Shown here in pieces: positions 42,300-52,230 of a DNA stretch of 64,000 nucleotides. Source of the stretch: Patiria miniata (taxonomy: Eukaryota > Echinodermata > Asteroidea > Valvatida > Asterinidae); contig NW_024037072.1 of the NCBI RefSeq assembly GCF_015706575.1, positions 16,679,162 to 16,743,161 of the forward strand, read 5' to 3'. The position numbers were made by a program, and so were the translations under genes. Under the pieces are notes generated by a model. It saw nothing but the letters and a program-made list of their open reading frames with translations, made no database searches and had not been told where the DNA came from. Within the stretch, counting starts at the first letter, position 1, and every line of letters begins with the position of its first letter.

Positions 42300-42803
42300 G
42301 GTAAGTTATAATTGAACTTCAAGCCAATGCTTGTCACTTTTGTGTACAGATTCTCAACAATCATCATGTATTCCATATTTTAATGTCTCTGCCATTTAGA
42401 CAAGCTAACAGTTATTGAAAATAGTAATGTTAAAAATTAAAAAAAAAGGATGTCTATAGAGAGAAGTCCTTGAACAAACAATTTGCAGTATAATTTGACT
42501 GTACTAGGCATTAACAAGGAGGGAAGCACTGAACAAAAGTCAATGCATACATTTTGTCAAAATTGTTTTGGCCTCAGTACAATTTAGATTAAAGCCAAAT
42601 ATACAGCAAGTCCTATTTTTTAAAAATTAAAGAATGACAAATTACTTAGATATTTTAGATTCATAAATACCTAAGACAGTTTACACATTCCTATTGGTCG
42701 AGAGCCCGTCACGTGGTCAGTCTTAAACGGATGATAAAGACATGGCTAGTCTTAAACACTTTTCCAGTGTCACATGAAATGTTGACCATGGAATCCTGTT
42801 CCT
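42300..42803. other. No feature recognised
   Basis: AT-rich DNA following the candidate donor site, without motifs that could be assigned. Confidence 0.5.
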
Positions 42804-43223
42804 TTAACCCTAAAAGGGCCGGGGGCGGAATCCGCCCCCCCCTCAACATTTTCCGCGATAGCTTCTAAAAAAAATTTTTTCGCGACCCGAGCTATTATGA
42901 CTTTTTAGCCTCGAGCTTTGCGCATCTTTTGATACCAAAAACATAAAAATCGGACCACGGGTTTGCACGTAGCGAAAAATTGTCCGGCGCTACGCGCCAT
43001 GAAAACTGAATTTTCGCATATACGTCGTGTACACCGAGCAGAATTGGCATTCATACATATGAATAATTAATTAGCCATAATTCCAAAACCCTTTGACCTA
43101 TAGTCATGAAATTTCTTGGGCATGTTGAGGAAGAGTTGCTCTATGCATGTAGTGAGTTTCAAAAATTTTCGCCCCCCCCCCGGCTGAGAGATGGTCAAAA
43201 TAACCCGGCCCCTTTAGGGTTAA
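42804..43223. mobile_element. piggyBac-like MITE
   Basis: TTAA at 42804-42807 and again at 43220-43223 flank inverted ends CCCTAAAAGGGCCGGG and its inverse (one mismatch). TTAA duplication with CCCT-type ends is the piggyBac signature. It is about 0.4 kb with no transposase. Inside are poly-C and poly-A/T runs. Confidence 0.75.
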
Positions 43224-43670
43224 ACGTTTCATGGGTGAGCGTTCACATTCCTCACGTATGCATGCGCAGTACAACCAGTGAATCAGCATTTCATAGTCCG
43301 AAATCAACACTACACCAGCCCAGCTGCGTTCTGCGTGACATCACGCAGTACGCGCGACGCGCACGCCAATGTCCCTTTAAGATAACGAGTTGTGGAGGGG
43401 CATTCAATATTATAGTCAGAGGGATGTTTCGTAAACATGAAGTAAAATTATTGAACAAATATGGTTGGCAACGTCTAGTGTTTGCCTTTTTTATTTTGGG
43501 ACCGGGTAATTAGCACCCATCCAGACCCCCATCGGTCTTAAACAGATTGTTATAATACCTCCCGAACGCATATTTATTCCCTTAATAATCATCAGCCGAG
43601 GTTAAACGTATGCTCTTTGCACTTCATTCAGTGCAAGCACATCAATATCAATCGTTTATTATCAATATAA
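43224..43670. other. No feature recognised
   Basis: About 450 bases between the MITE and the foldback element. A small frame across the MITE border has no known domain. Confidence 0.5.
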
Positions 43671-44701
43671 TATAGGTTTTCCCGGCTATTTTAACACTTG
43701 TAATACACAAATTCACTATATCGATACTTCAATTTCGTCCCGAACATCGCCAAGTTCAATACTCAATTTGAATTTCAAAAAGCCACCACTAGATTTCATT
43801 TTAGGTTCAGTATAACTCAAACTGTTAGCATTCTGATTCGTCCAAAATGTTTGTCTTGTGAAGCAATCAGCGTTGAATCAAAAAAGCAATTTCGTTTTTT
43901 GTCATTCGTTTTAATGTTCTTGTCGTAACATTTCGTCTCTGGTGACTTACAACGTTATGATTAAACATGTGCCCAATCTTTTGACTTGTTTGCACATTAA
44001 TTAAGTTTTAATTGTTAACAAATATTTTCTTTAATAAATGAAAGTATAGCTGTAGGTTTTGAGTTTTCTTTGACAATTAACATTAAAATCAGAAATTGAA
44101 CTTTCACAATATGCTCTTTGCTTAGCATATGGAAATTAAACATTAAGATCAAACATCTTCGTAATGATGTTCTTTATATAATATGTATATGAATAAAACA
44201 ACAGAAATAGGGTATGTCTATCAAGGGAACAACATTAAGAAGGTCTTTGAACTTAATGCTTAGTGTCCATGTCATAAGTGCATATTGTAAAATGTCAATC
44301 CCTGACGCTAATGTTAATTGTGAAACACAGAAATAAAAAATCATACCCTACAGCTACCTACTTTTATTTATACATACAAGGAAATACATGTTGAATTATC
44401 ACTTTAATACGCATAATTCTTTGAATTGGTCTAAATATTGAGCACATTTTCTAATCGTATACGATTTAAGTCACCAGGGACGAAATGTAATGACAACAAC
44501 ATGAAAACGAATGACAAAAAAACGAATTTACTTGGTCAATTCAACGCCGATGGCTTCACGGGACGAATTTCAAAGATTTTGAACGAATCGGAACGCTAAC
44601 AATTTGAATTATACCGAACCTTAAATGAGATCTAGTGGTGGCTTTCTGAAATTCAAATTGAGAAGTGAGCTTGGCGATGATCGGCGACGAAATTTAAGTA
44701 T
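43671..44701. mobile_element. Foldback-type element, copy 2, left part
   Basis: Starts TATAGGTTTTCCCGGC like the copy at 20271 and folds back on an axis near 44190 (AATGATGTTCTT and AACAACATTAAG regions pair). Outer partners such as CACCACTAGATTTCATTT near 43782 recur inversely near 44630. The right arm is cut at 44701 by Gypsy copy 2 and resumes at 51764. Confidence 0.75.
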
Positions 44702-45177
44702 TATAACCCGTGAGGTTATATAGACAAAGTAAGACAGTAAGAGACGAAGTGCTTCTTGGGCTGATGTGGTTTATTCGGTTGGCTGTGACGCTCTCTGTCT
44801 GATTCCTAGATTCTACTGGGTTTTTATACAGTAAATGAACATTCCAATCTTACAGCTATCTTACAGGTTTCTTGCCTTAGAAGGAATCGTTCATTAACTA
44901 TTGAATATTAAGAATACAGAATTGAAGGTGTTTGGTCAACTTGTATCTGGGGGCAGGGCTTGGCAAATTAATAGAACAATCGGATTTCCTTATAAGTCTG
45001 TGAGCTGCATCACTGTGGCCTTCCGGTGCAGCCCAGCATCCACCCACGCGGACCTTGTGGCTAAACTGGCCATTCCTAAGATGTGTCTCATTACCAGGAA
45101 AGTGGTCCTGTTCCCTGAAGGTCAACGTATACAACTTAAACAGTAAATATAAAACTTGATATTTTATCATGGTGATA
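44702..45177 (-). repeat. 3' LTR of Gypsy copy 2
   Basis: Matches 51286-51763. Its inner border is set by the purine tract GAGGGGAGGGCACA (minus strand) directly before TATCACC. Confidence 0.88.
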
Positions 45178-45382
45178 TGTGCCCTCCCCTCGAAGCTTAA
45201 GTCTCCGGACTTAAAATGGAACGTTCGGAACTTTAAAAATAAACTTTAATAACACTTATACATGACCTGAAGATGAAAAAAAAAAACTAGAAGTTAAAAC
45301 ACTTCACTACAGAAAGCGGATAATAGCAATTCACAGTGAGAGAGAGCTAAATAATTAGGACATAGATGCCTATCGTCTGCGC

Positions 45383-46045
45383 TTATTCTGATTTGGACCG
45401 TTTGGTCTTACGGATGTGAAAGTCTTGGATTAACTCATCAGGAATATTGTCTTCGGGCTCCCAGGTTGTTTTGGTATATCCTTTCCACTTGACTTGATAA
45501 TGCCGCTTACCATCTATTATGGCAGAGCGTCTGAGACTGTGTACAATAAACCAATCGCCACGACCTTGGTCATCAGTGTCTGGTGATTTAGTATCAGAGG
45601 GACGTTTGGGACTGCCCAAGACAACAGGTGGGGGTTGTGGCACGTGTTCGATGGCAGATTGATTAGATTTAGAGTGGGGTGTATCCCCGACAGTGTCACT
45701 GATAGTGTCACTGTCCTCAAATTGGTCTGTACCGACCTCAGTGTGGATGTCTAAGCTATCAGGAATGTGCACTGGTCCGTCTTGAGGGTCATGGTATTGC
45801 TTCAGCCGATTCGCGTGGACTGGGGACAACATAAGTTTGTTATCACTACACCGCCGAAGTTTGTAGGTGAAGTTATCGTGAGCCTCACAGATATAGTACG
45901 GACCTAGCCATTTGTGGCACATTTTGGGTGATAAGCCAACTTGACGTTTGGCACAGTAAAGCCATACTTTCTGTCCTTCTTGATAACTTGGGGTTTTGGA
46001 TTCCTTATCAAACTGTTCTTTGTATTTGACTTGGGCCGTATACAA
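45383..46045 (-). CDS. Integrase C-terminal part with chromodomain, Gypsy copy 2 (outer duplicate)
   Basis: A 220-codon open stretch. It opens with a basic segment after the integrase core (VKYKEQFDKESK), then an SH3-like part (EGQKVWLYCAK, CHKWLGPYYICEAHDNFTYKL, LSPVHANRLKQYHDP), an acidic Thr/Ser/Asp-rich linker, and a chromodomain: WFIVHSLRRSAIIDGKRHYQ, VKWKGYTKTTWEPEDNI. The aromatic residues expected to hold a methyl-lysine are in place (W/Y in VKWKGY, W in TWEPE). In chromoviruses this domain steers insertion to heterochromatin. The unit is repeated at 46296-46880. Confidence 0.85.
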   Translation of the reverse strand: MYTAQVKYKEQFDKESKTPSYQEGQKVWLYCAKRQVGLSPKMCHKWLGPYYICEAHDNFTYKLRRCSDNKLMLSPVHANRLKQYHDPQDGPVHIPDSLDIHTEVGTDQFEDSDTISDTVGDTPHSKSNQSAIEHVPQPPPVVLGSPKRPSDTKSPDTDDQGRGDWFIVHSLRRSAIIDGKRHYQVKWKGYTKTTWEPEDNIPDELIQDFHIRKTKRSKSE

Positions 46046-46295
46046 CTTAAACAGTAAATATTAAACTTGATATTTTATCATGGTGATATGTGCCCTCCCC
46101 TCGAAGCTTAAGTCTCCGGACTTAAAATGGAACGTTCGGAACTTTAAAAATAAACTTTAATAACACTTATACATGACCTGAAGATGAAAAAAAAAAAAAC
46201 TAGAAGTTAAAACACTTCACTACAGAAAGCGGATAATAGCAATTCACAGTGAGAGAGAGCTAAATAATTAGGACATAGATGCCTATCGTCTGCGC

Positions 46296-46880
46296 TTATT
46301 CTGATTTGGACCGTTTGGTCTTACGGATGTGAAAGTCTTGGATTAACTCATCAGGAATATTGTCTTCGGGCTCCCAGGTTGTTTTGGTATATCCTTTCCA
46401 TTTGACTTGATAATGCCGCTTACCATCTATTATGGCAGAGCGTCTGAGACTGTGTACAATAAACCAATCGCCACGACCTTGGTCATCAGTGTCTGGTGAT
46501 TTAGTATCAGAGGGACGTTTGGGACTGCCCAAGACAACAGGTGGGGGTTGTGGCACGTGTTCGATGGCAGATTGATTAGATTTAGAGTGGGGTGTATCCC
46601 CGACAGTGTCACTGATAGTGTCACTGTCCTCAAATTGGTCTGTACCGACCTCAGTGTGGATGTCTAAGCTATCAGGAATGTGCACTGGTCCGTCTTGAGG
46701 GTCATGGTATTGCTTCAGCCGATTCGCGTGGACTGGGGACAACATAAGTTTGTTATCACTACACCGCCGAAGTTTGTAGGTGAAGTTATCGTGAGCCTCA
46801 CAGATATAGTACGGACCTAGCCATTTGTGGCACATTTTGGGTGACAAGCCAACTTGACGTTTGGCACAGTAAAGCCACAC
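46296..46880 (-). CDS. Integrase C-terminal part with chromodomain, Gypsy copy 2 (inner duplicate)
   Basis: Almost identical to the outer duplicate over about 194 codons, with the same SH3-like part, acidic linker and chromodomain (VKWKGYTKTTWEPEDNI). Its upstream side is bounded by the GGGTAAA-rich insert at 46882. The duplication is tandem and in the same direction, as expected for unequal exchange or a copying slip; a collapse or expansion in the assembly is another possibility. Confidence 0.85.
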   Translation of the reverse strand: MWLYCAKRQVGLSPKMCHKWLGPYYICEAHDNFTYKLRRCSDNKLMLSPVHANRLKQYHDPQDGPVHIPDSLDIHTEVGTDQFEDSDTISDTVGDTPHSKSNQSAIEHVPQPPPVVLGSPKRPSDTKSPDTDDQGRGDWFIVHSLRRSAIIDGKRHYQVKWKGYTKTTWEPEDNIPDELIQDFHIRKTKRSKSE

Positions 46881-46881
46881 T

Positions 46882-48163
46882 CTAAAAAATAGTTGCTCAA
46901 TATTGGGTAAAATTACTACCTTTTCGAGAGTAAAAAGGGAACATGGTCGTCAACTTGTGTACTTTTTTTTACACAACAGCTAAAGTGTAGAAAAGTACCC
47001 ATTTCAGTGTAACTTTTACCCATAATTGTGTTAAGTGTTTGCACAACAAAGTTAGGTAAGAAAGTTTACCCATGTGACGACCATGTTCCCTTTTTACTCA
47101 GTTATTGGGTAAACTTTACCCAACCCTCTTTTTACCCACGTGTTGTGTCAGTTTCTTACCCAGATATTGGGTTCTAATTTTTACCCTGCACTGTTGGGTT
47201 CTAAATTTACCCATCACTTGGGTTGTTTTTAAATTAGTTGTTGTGTACCTTTGTTATTGATCCTTGCGGTTTTATTCAACTTTGAACTCTGCAATGTGAA
47301 TTGCATGCTAGAGACAGCAATCGCGAGGGATTTCAATAACCGAGTCCTGGGTTGGAAAGTCAGTAAAATGAATAAGATGATATTTCCCCCAATATGGTGC
47401 TGATGCATGAGGAACGTGGGCTAAATGATGGGCAGGGGTGTTAGAATTTCCCTCCATCAACTCATTCAAAAACAATTCCCCAAATGTAGGTCACTATAAT
47501 CCGTGTTTCTAGAACTGAGAACACTCACTATATACGGTACATGAAACGCATGCATCATGTGCATGGAATCGTGGTTGGCAGAGCCGTGACGTCCAAGTTG
47601 CAAATAAATGTCTAAATAATAAGCATGTCACTTCTCCAATCTCCCCGATATTAATCCTCATACATCAGCATCGCATTTTGAGGAAACAACACTGAAATTC
47701 ATTTCACTGACTTACCTGGAACAAAGAAATCACGTCTTCAAAATCCCCAAATTGTTGAAGGTCTCACAAGCGGCGGCCATCTTGTACATGAGTGATGACG
47801 CGTGCACAATATTGGGTAAACGTTGTCACGTGCGTCAGTTTACCCCACATAGTGGTAACTTTTACTAATGTCGTAGTAAACTCTACTCTTCGACGTGTAC
47901 AATGAAATAATGGTTAACACAGTGGTGGGGTAAATCCAGTTTCTTTAACCCATCACTTGGGTAATAATACCATTATTTTAACTTTTTGCCTGTGCTGCCG
48001 GGACTCGTAGTCAATGTTGGGTACAATTTTACCCTTTACATGTGTAACACATTTGGCACAAGTAGGAGGTACAAGCGAAATTTTCATTTTGCTCAATATT
48101 GGGCAGAAATGACACAATCTTTTTACACAACAGTTTTACACAACATAAATTTACACTTCTTTT
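46882..48163. mobile_element. GGGTAAA-rich non-autonomous insert in Gypsy copy 2
   Basis: About 1.28 kb interrupting the integrase region, flanked by ACT at 46879-46881 and 48164-48166 (possible 3-bp duplication). Starts CTAAAAAATAGTTGCTC. Dense TGGGTAAA/TTTACCCA and GTTGTGTA/TACACAAC words lie in both outer thirds, and TGCTCAATATTGGG occurs near both ends (about 46894 and 48091) in the same direction. The middle (47250-47800) is unique DNA. It resembles non-autonomous DNA transposons with TTGGGTAAA arrays known from other animal genomes; the superfamily is uncertain. Confidence 0.6.
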
Positions 48164-48860
48164 ACTTTCTGTCCTTCTTGATAACTTGGGGGTTTGGATT
48201 TCTTATCAAACTGTTCTTTGTATTTGACTTGGGCCGCCTTGATGTTGTCTGCTGCAATTTTGCGCGTGGTGTCAAAGTTCTGCATGATACGCTCAAGCGT
48301 TTGATTAGTCGTTGCACTGGGCTGCATTTGGGGTAACAATGCGGTATCGATGGGTAGGTGACATTCACGACCAAATAAAATCATGAATGGGCTAAGTTGA
48401 GTAGACTCAGTGGCTGGGGTGCTTCGATAAGCGAACATGACACTGGGAAGTAACTGTACCTAGTTAGATTGATCTGGTTTGCAGTAAGCACGGAGGATTT
48501 GCCAAATGAAACTGTTCATGCGCTCATACGTTGCATTCGTTTGTGGGTGACAGCTACTGGTCTGAACTTTGGTGATCTGAAAGATGTTGCACAGATGCTT
48601 GATAAGTTTAGACATGAACTGAGTTACCCTGTCAGAAGGTAGGGGAAACGGAGCCCCATATCGGCAGATTATTTCATTTTGCAGTATTTTAGCTACTTCA
48701 TCTGCCTCTTGTGTCTTGAGTGGGAAAGCTTTGCACCATTTTAAAAATGAGTCGACGATAAAAAGTACATATTTGTACCCTTCAGGTGATGTTTTCAGTG
48801 GGCCAAGTATGTCGATATGTAACCTGGAGAATACTTCACCAGCCGGCAGTAATTAGAGGG
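48164..48860 (-). CDS. Integrase core region, Gypsy copy 2
   Basis: On the minus strand this region shows the end of the RVE core and the following helix: FAYRSTPATESTQLSPFMIL then FGRECHLPIDTALL, the conserved segment after the DDE core of Gypsy integrases (AYN.T.H..TG.SPF.LLFGRE in relatives), and a coiled basic stretch MQNFDTTRKIAADNIKAAQV. Weaker core similarity, such as the cysteine- and histidine-containing CHPQTNAT-like region, continues to about 48860. It sits between the HHCC module and the chromodomain part. Confidence 0.65.
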
Positions 48861-49892
48861 GTGCGCGCTGAGCATGGCGGTTAACCTTAACGCGTTGACC
48901 GGTTGTATATGACTTAACATAGGCTTCAATGCGTGACAACATTCGGGTACGATCAATACCCTGGTGTCCATTTAGGACAGGGTCATGATATGCAAGGAGA
49001 ATGTCATTGTGTAAGCAAGTAGGAACAGCTAACTGTTTGATTTGTCGATCAACTTGGTGGCCTTTGCCGCGTGGATAATAGTAATGGTACAATATACCGT
49101 CCTGTATGACATAATCTTGAACTTCGGCGACTATGCGTCTAGCAGCGTTCCCAACGGATGGCAAACTACCATTTTCTAAGTACTCAATGTACTGATTTAG
49201 GGAACTATCGCGTCGCTGGCGAGCTTGGATATCAACGGATTGATCTGTCAAACTGTCAGGGTTATCGATAGAACAGACTGTTTCTTTATCAGTAGCATAA
49301 GTCAATTTGTACTCGTACGTTTCACCCAGCGTAACGGAGTGACTGTTTTCCCGAGGTTGATGCACAGTCTCAACTGGAATTGGGTCCTCATTCGCGACTT
49401 GAACTTGAGAGGCATTGTCGTCATATTGTCGACGTGAAAGGGCATCAGCATTACCATGGGACGTGCCAGACTTATGAACAATATCAAAATCATACCCCTG
49501 AAGTAAGATTGACCATCTTCCCAATCGACCTACAGCATTGCGTATAGATCTGAGCCATTGCAAAGAAACGTGATCTGTGTGGACGCGAAACTTCTGTTAG
49601 CAAGATACACCCGGTAAAACAGAATTCCTTGTACAACAGCTAGACCTTCTCTTTCGGTTATGGACCATTTTTGCTCGGCCTCTGTGAGCGCTCTCCAAAC
49701 GTATTGAATGACAACCTCTTTACCGTTTTCGTCGGTTTGTGAGAGGATGTAACTGATGGCAAACCCACTAGCATCTGTAGCCTGAATGAACTCGCGATCA
49801 AAATTAGGATAGCCTAAGATCGGTGGAGAGACGAGCGCTTGCTTTAACTGGAGGAAAGCATTTTTGCAATCTTCTGTCCACACAAATGGCAC
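48853..49892 (-). CDS. RNase H and integrase zinc-binding region, Gypsy copy 2
   Basis: The RNase H part (about 49480-49892) shows TEDCKNAFLQLKQALVSPPI, QATDASGFAISYILSQ with the catalytic aspartate, and EQKWSITEREGLAVVQGI; it ends with SGTSHGNADALSRR. A linker of about 100 residues follows, then the integrase HHCC-type module: ILYHYYYPRGKGH, LHNDILLAYHDPVLNGHQGI with HxxxxxxGHxG spacing. This order, RNase H then integrase, marks Ty3/Gypsy. The region lies downstream of the protease. Confidence 0.8.
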
Positions 49893-50286
49893 GTCTTTCT
49901 GCAGGAGTTTGTTTAGGGGGGGCTGCTATGTTGGCATACGTCACTACGTGATTTTCCTCAAAAGATATCTTGGCCTTTTGCTCTTTCAAGAAGTCTACTC
50001 CAAGAATAATTTCATGGTTCATGGTTTTGAGGATGAAGAAAGGGTATTCAAAACTTTGCTCCCCGATAAAAATTTGCAAGACAACTTTGCCCACAACTTT
50101 TGTTATGTGGCCAGCGACACCGGAAATTAGGGGAACATCTGACTGACCCAATGGGAACTGATCTTGGGGAAAACACTGTGTGTATGTTTTTCTTGTCAAG
50201 CACGATATCAATGCCCCAGTGTCAATTAACGCAAATCGGGAGTCTGAGCCAATTCTGACTTGAACTAGATTGCTCCCGCCTGACAT
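49804..50286 (-). CDS. Aspartic protease region, Gypsy copy 2
   Basis: The start shows VQVRIGSDSRFALIDTGALI, where DTGA is the catalytic triad region of retroviral-type proteases. Further on, IILGVDFLKEQKAKI is the second conserved strand and helix (ILGxDFL). The enzyme would act as a dimer to cut the Gag-Pol product. It lies between the zinc knuckle and the RNase H region. The rest of the stretch is a normal linker toward Pol. The call is firm on the two motifs. Confidence 0.85.
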   Translation of the reverse strand: MSGGSNLVQVRIGSDSRFALIDTGALISCLTRKTYTQCFPQDQFPLGQSDVPLISGVAGHITKVVGKVVLQIFIGEQSFEYPFFILKTMNHEIILGVDFLKEQKAKISFEENHVVTYANIAAPPKQTPAERRAICVDRRLQKCFPPVKASARLSTDLRLS

Positions 50287-50331
50287 GGCAGAAACATTAC
50301 TCAGGTGTGGAACTTTGGGTCTCGTCTCTAG

Positions 50332-50655
50332 TCATTGATTAGAAGGATGAATATCATTGATATTGTTTGGTCGGTTACGTTGGAAGCACACCCTAGCAAA
50401 ATGACCTAGCTTATGACAAAGGTTACATTCAATACCCAAGGCCGGACATGTTTGTCCACTTGTACACTCACCTCCACATCCACAGCATGGGTACATCATG
50501 GGCGGCACTGCTGTTTGGGCTCGCTGCTGTCCTGGGCCTTGCTGCTGTCGGAAAACTCGGGTTTGCTGGGGGCGGAAGCGACGCTGTCCTAACTCGTATC
50601 CTCTGCTTGGTGGCTGTCGAGGAGATGGCTGTGTGGCCCCCGAAACTGTTGTCAT
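50332..50655 (-). CDS. Nucleocapsid zinc knuckle region, Gypsy copy 2
   Basis: A basic, Gln/Arg/Pro-rich stretch (GQRRFRPQQTRVFRQQQ) followed by a cysteine cluster, CCGCGGECTSGQTC, and a CCHC zinc knuckle, CNLCHKLGHFARVC. It would bind element RNA. It lies between the gag capsid domain and the protease, the standard order. Confidence 0.85.
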   Translation of the reverse strand: MTTVSGATQPSPRQPPSRGYELGQRRFRPQQTRVFRQQQGPGQQRAQTAVPPMMYPCCGCGGECTSGQTCPALGIECNLCHKLGHFARVCFQRNRPNNINDIHPSNQ

Positions 50656-51200
50656 CTGGTCTTTGAGTTCACGTTCACGTCAGTGGATGAGGTTGGTTCT
50701 TGCGCTGCAGCTGTAGACTGAGCGATTCTTGCTTGCGTTACCGCCTCATCCGTTTTTGGGTGAGATTTGATGACATGGGCTCTGAGGTTGGGCAGCAGTC
50801 CTCTTATGAATGCCTCCATTCCCTCTTCTTGGGAGCGCTTCAGCTGACAGCACAGTTTCTCAATGTCGCTCAGGTATTTTTCGACCGCTTCGTTGGGCCT
50901 TTGTTTCCTGTCGGCCAGCTCCGACAAACGAACCCATCGCATGCCTTCGTGCGGCTCGTATTTCTTGAGGAAAGCCTGTTTTAGTGCCGCAAAGGTGCCC
51001 GTTGTTGCATTCGGCAAGTCTCTGTACCAGTAACTGGCAGAACTGGCAAGGTAGAGGGGACAATTGCTGGCTTGTTGCACAGCCGTCCATGCTTTTTGGA
51101 GAGCATACCTCTCGTACCGGTCGATCGATAACTCGGGGTCCTCTGGGTCGTACCCGGTGAACTTCGGAAGGATAGACTCGATGTGCGCTGTACAGGCCAT
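50652..51200 (-). CDS. Gag capsid region, Gypsy copy 2
   Basis: A 182-codon open stretch with the retrotransposon-gag helical domain: LPKFTGYDPEDPELSIDRYE, LYLASSASYWYRDLPNATTG, FAALKQAFLKKYEPHEGMRW, RPNEAVEKYLSDIEKLCCQL and EAFIRGLLPNLRAHVIKSHP. These are the standard blocks of Ty3/Gypsy capsid proteins. The ATG at 51200 lies 85 bases after the 5' LTR, leaving a short leader with a primer site. It is followed by the zinc knuckle region in a compact order. Confidence 0.88.
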   Translation of the reverse strand: MACTAHIESILPKFTGYDPEDPELSIDRYERYALQKAWTAVQQASNCPLYLASSASYWYRDLPNATTGTFAALKQAFLKKYEPHEGMRWVRLSELADRKQRPNEAVEKYLSDIEKLCCQLKRSQEEGMEAFIRGLLPNLRAHVIKSHPKTDEAVTQARIAQSTAAAQEPTSSTDVNVNSKTR

Positions 51201-51263
51201 GGCTAATGCATATTGTTGTTTTGACTACGATCGCGTGAGCATGAAAAACTCGATGTTGAGAGA

Positions 51264-51285
51264 GGTACCCGGATTCTCTACCAAA
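51264..51285 (-). promoter_or_regulatory. Primer-binding-type site of Gypsy copy 2
   Basis: Directly after the 5' LTR in element orientation, reading TTTGGTAGAGAATCCGGGTA. TGGTAGAGxATCCGG-type sites fit a tRNA 3' end complement. Confidence 0.5.
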
Positions 51286-51763
51286 TATAACCCGTAAGGT
51301 TATAAAGACAAAGTAAGACAGTAAGAGACGAAGTGGTACTTGGGCTGATGTGGTTTATTCGGTTGGCTGTGACGCTCTCTGTCTGATTCCTAGATTCTAC
51401 TGGGTTTTTATACAGTAAATGAACATTCCAATCTTACAGCTATCTAACAGGTTTCTTGCCTTATTAGGAGTTGTTCACTAACTATTGAATATTAATAATA
51501 CAGAATTGAAGATGTTTGGTCAACTTGTATCTGGGGGCAGGGCTAGGCAAATTATTAGAACAATCGGATTTCCTTATAAGTCTGTGGGCTGCATCACTGT
51601 GGCCTTCCGGTGCAGCCCAGCATCCACCCACGCGGACCTTGTGGCTAAACTGGCCATTCCTTGGATGTGTCCCATTACCAGGAAAGTGGTCCTGTTCCCT
51701 GAAGGTCAACGTATACAACTTAAACAGTAAATATATAAAACATGATATTTTATCATGGTGATA
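51286..51763 (-). repeat. 5' LTR of Gypsy copy 2
   Basis: About 478 bases, matching 44702-45177 at roughly 96 percent by eye. Ends TAT...ATA rather than TG...CA. Confidence 0.88.
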
Positions 51764-51819
51764 GTATCGATATAGGGAATTTGTGTGAACAAGTGTTAAA
51801 ATAACTGGGAAAACCTATA
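51764..51819. mobile_element. Foldback-type element, copy 2, right end
   Basis: Reads GTATCGATATAGGGAATTTG and ends GGGAAAACCTATA, the inverse of the left end at 43671. The GTAT at the junction is also present at 44698-44701, showing that the Gypsy element inserted here. Confidence 0.8.
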
Positions 51820-51902
51820 TTGTTGTTATTTTAATCAGTATGGCCAATACTATCAAACTTCAGGAGAAACATCACTTTAATACTACCCAGCCAGCAAGCC
51901 TA

Positions 51903-52230
51903 AGTGGGGCCCAGTTGGGCTTTTGATAGGCCTCTCAGTGGGCCTCAATTGGGTTGCCGAAATGGGCCCACTTGTGTTTTGGCCGATAAGGCCACTTTGG
52001 TCCCGTATGGGCTAGCCCATATATGCACAAAGGGGTCCTATGTGGGTCCTGAATGAGTTTGCTGCTGGATTTTTGTGGGGCCCTGTTGGGCTTTTGGTGG
52101 GCCCTTGAGTGGGTCCCACTTGGGTTTCCCATGTGGGCCCACTATTGTTTTGGCCGCTAAAATCACTTGGGTCCCAAATGGGCTAGCCCAAACCTGGCCA
52201 AAGGGGTCCTATTTGGGTCCCTTCTACACT
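51903..52230. repeat. Left subterminal tandem array (two units of about 170-175 bp)
   Basis: Units start near 51905 and 52079 with GGGCCC(A/T)GTTGGGCTTTT and share GTTTTGGCCG, GGGCTAGCCCA and AAAGGGGTCCTAT(G/T)TGGGTCC blocks. Confidence 0.8.

Larger units (their letters stand above)
45126..46881 (-). repeat. Near-identical tandem duplication inside Gypsy copy 2
   Basis: About 45126-45970 and 46037-46881 are almost identical, offset by 911 bases. Each holds the inner LTR edge, the purine tract and the integrase end with chromodomain. Visible differences are very few, including an A-run of about 10 versus 12. Confidence 0.9.
44702..51763 (-). mobile_element. Gypsy LTR retrotransposon (copy 2), fossil
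   Basis: About 7.1 kb on the minus strand, inserted into a foldback element with a 4-bp duplication, GTAT (44698-44701 and 51764-51767). LTRs of about 477 bases begin TATCACC and end GGGTTATA in element orientation, so it lacks the usual TG...CA. Parts seen: gag, zinc knuckle, aspartic protease, RNase H, integrase pieces and a C-terminal chromodomain. LTRs differ at roughly 3-4 percent of sites. It is broken, with several breaks, and it also carries a tandem duplication and a nested insert of about 1.3 kb. A solo LTR of the same family is at 58222. Confidence 0.88.

Noticed and set aside
46920-48000. GGGTAA words taken as an interstitial telomere
   Set aside because: The words are scattered in both orientations and mixed with TGTTGT words, not head-to-tail arrays; a transposon-like insert fits better.
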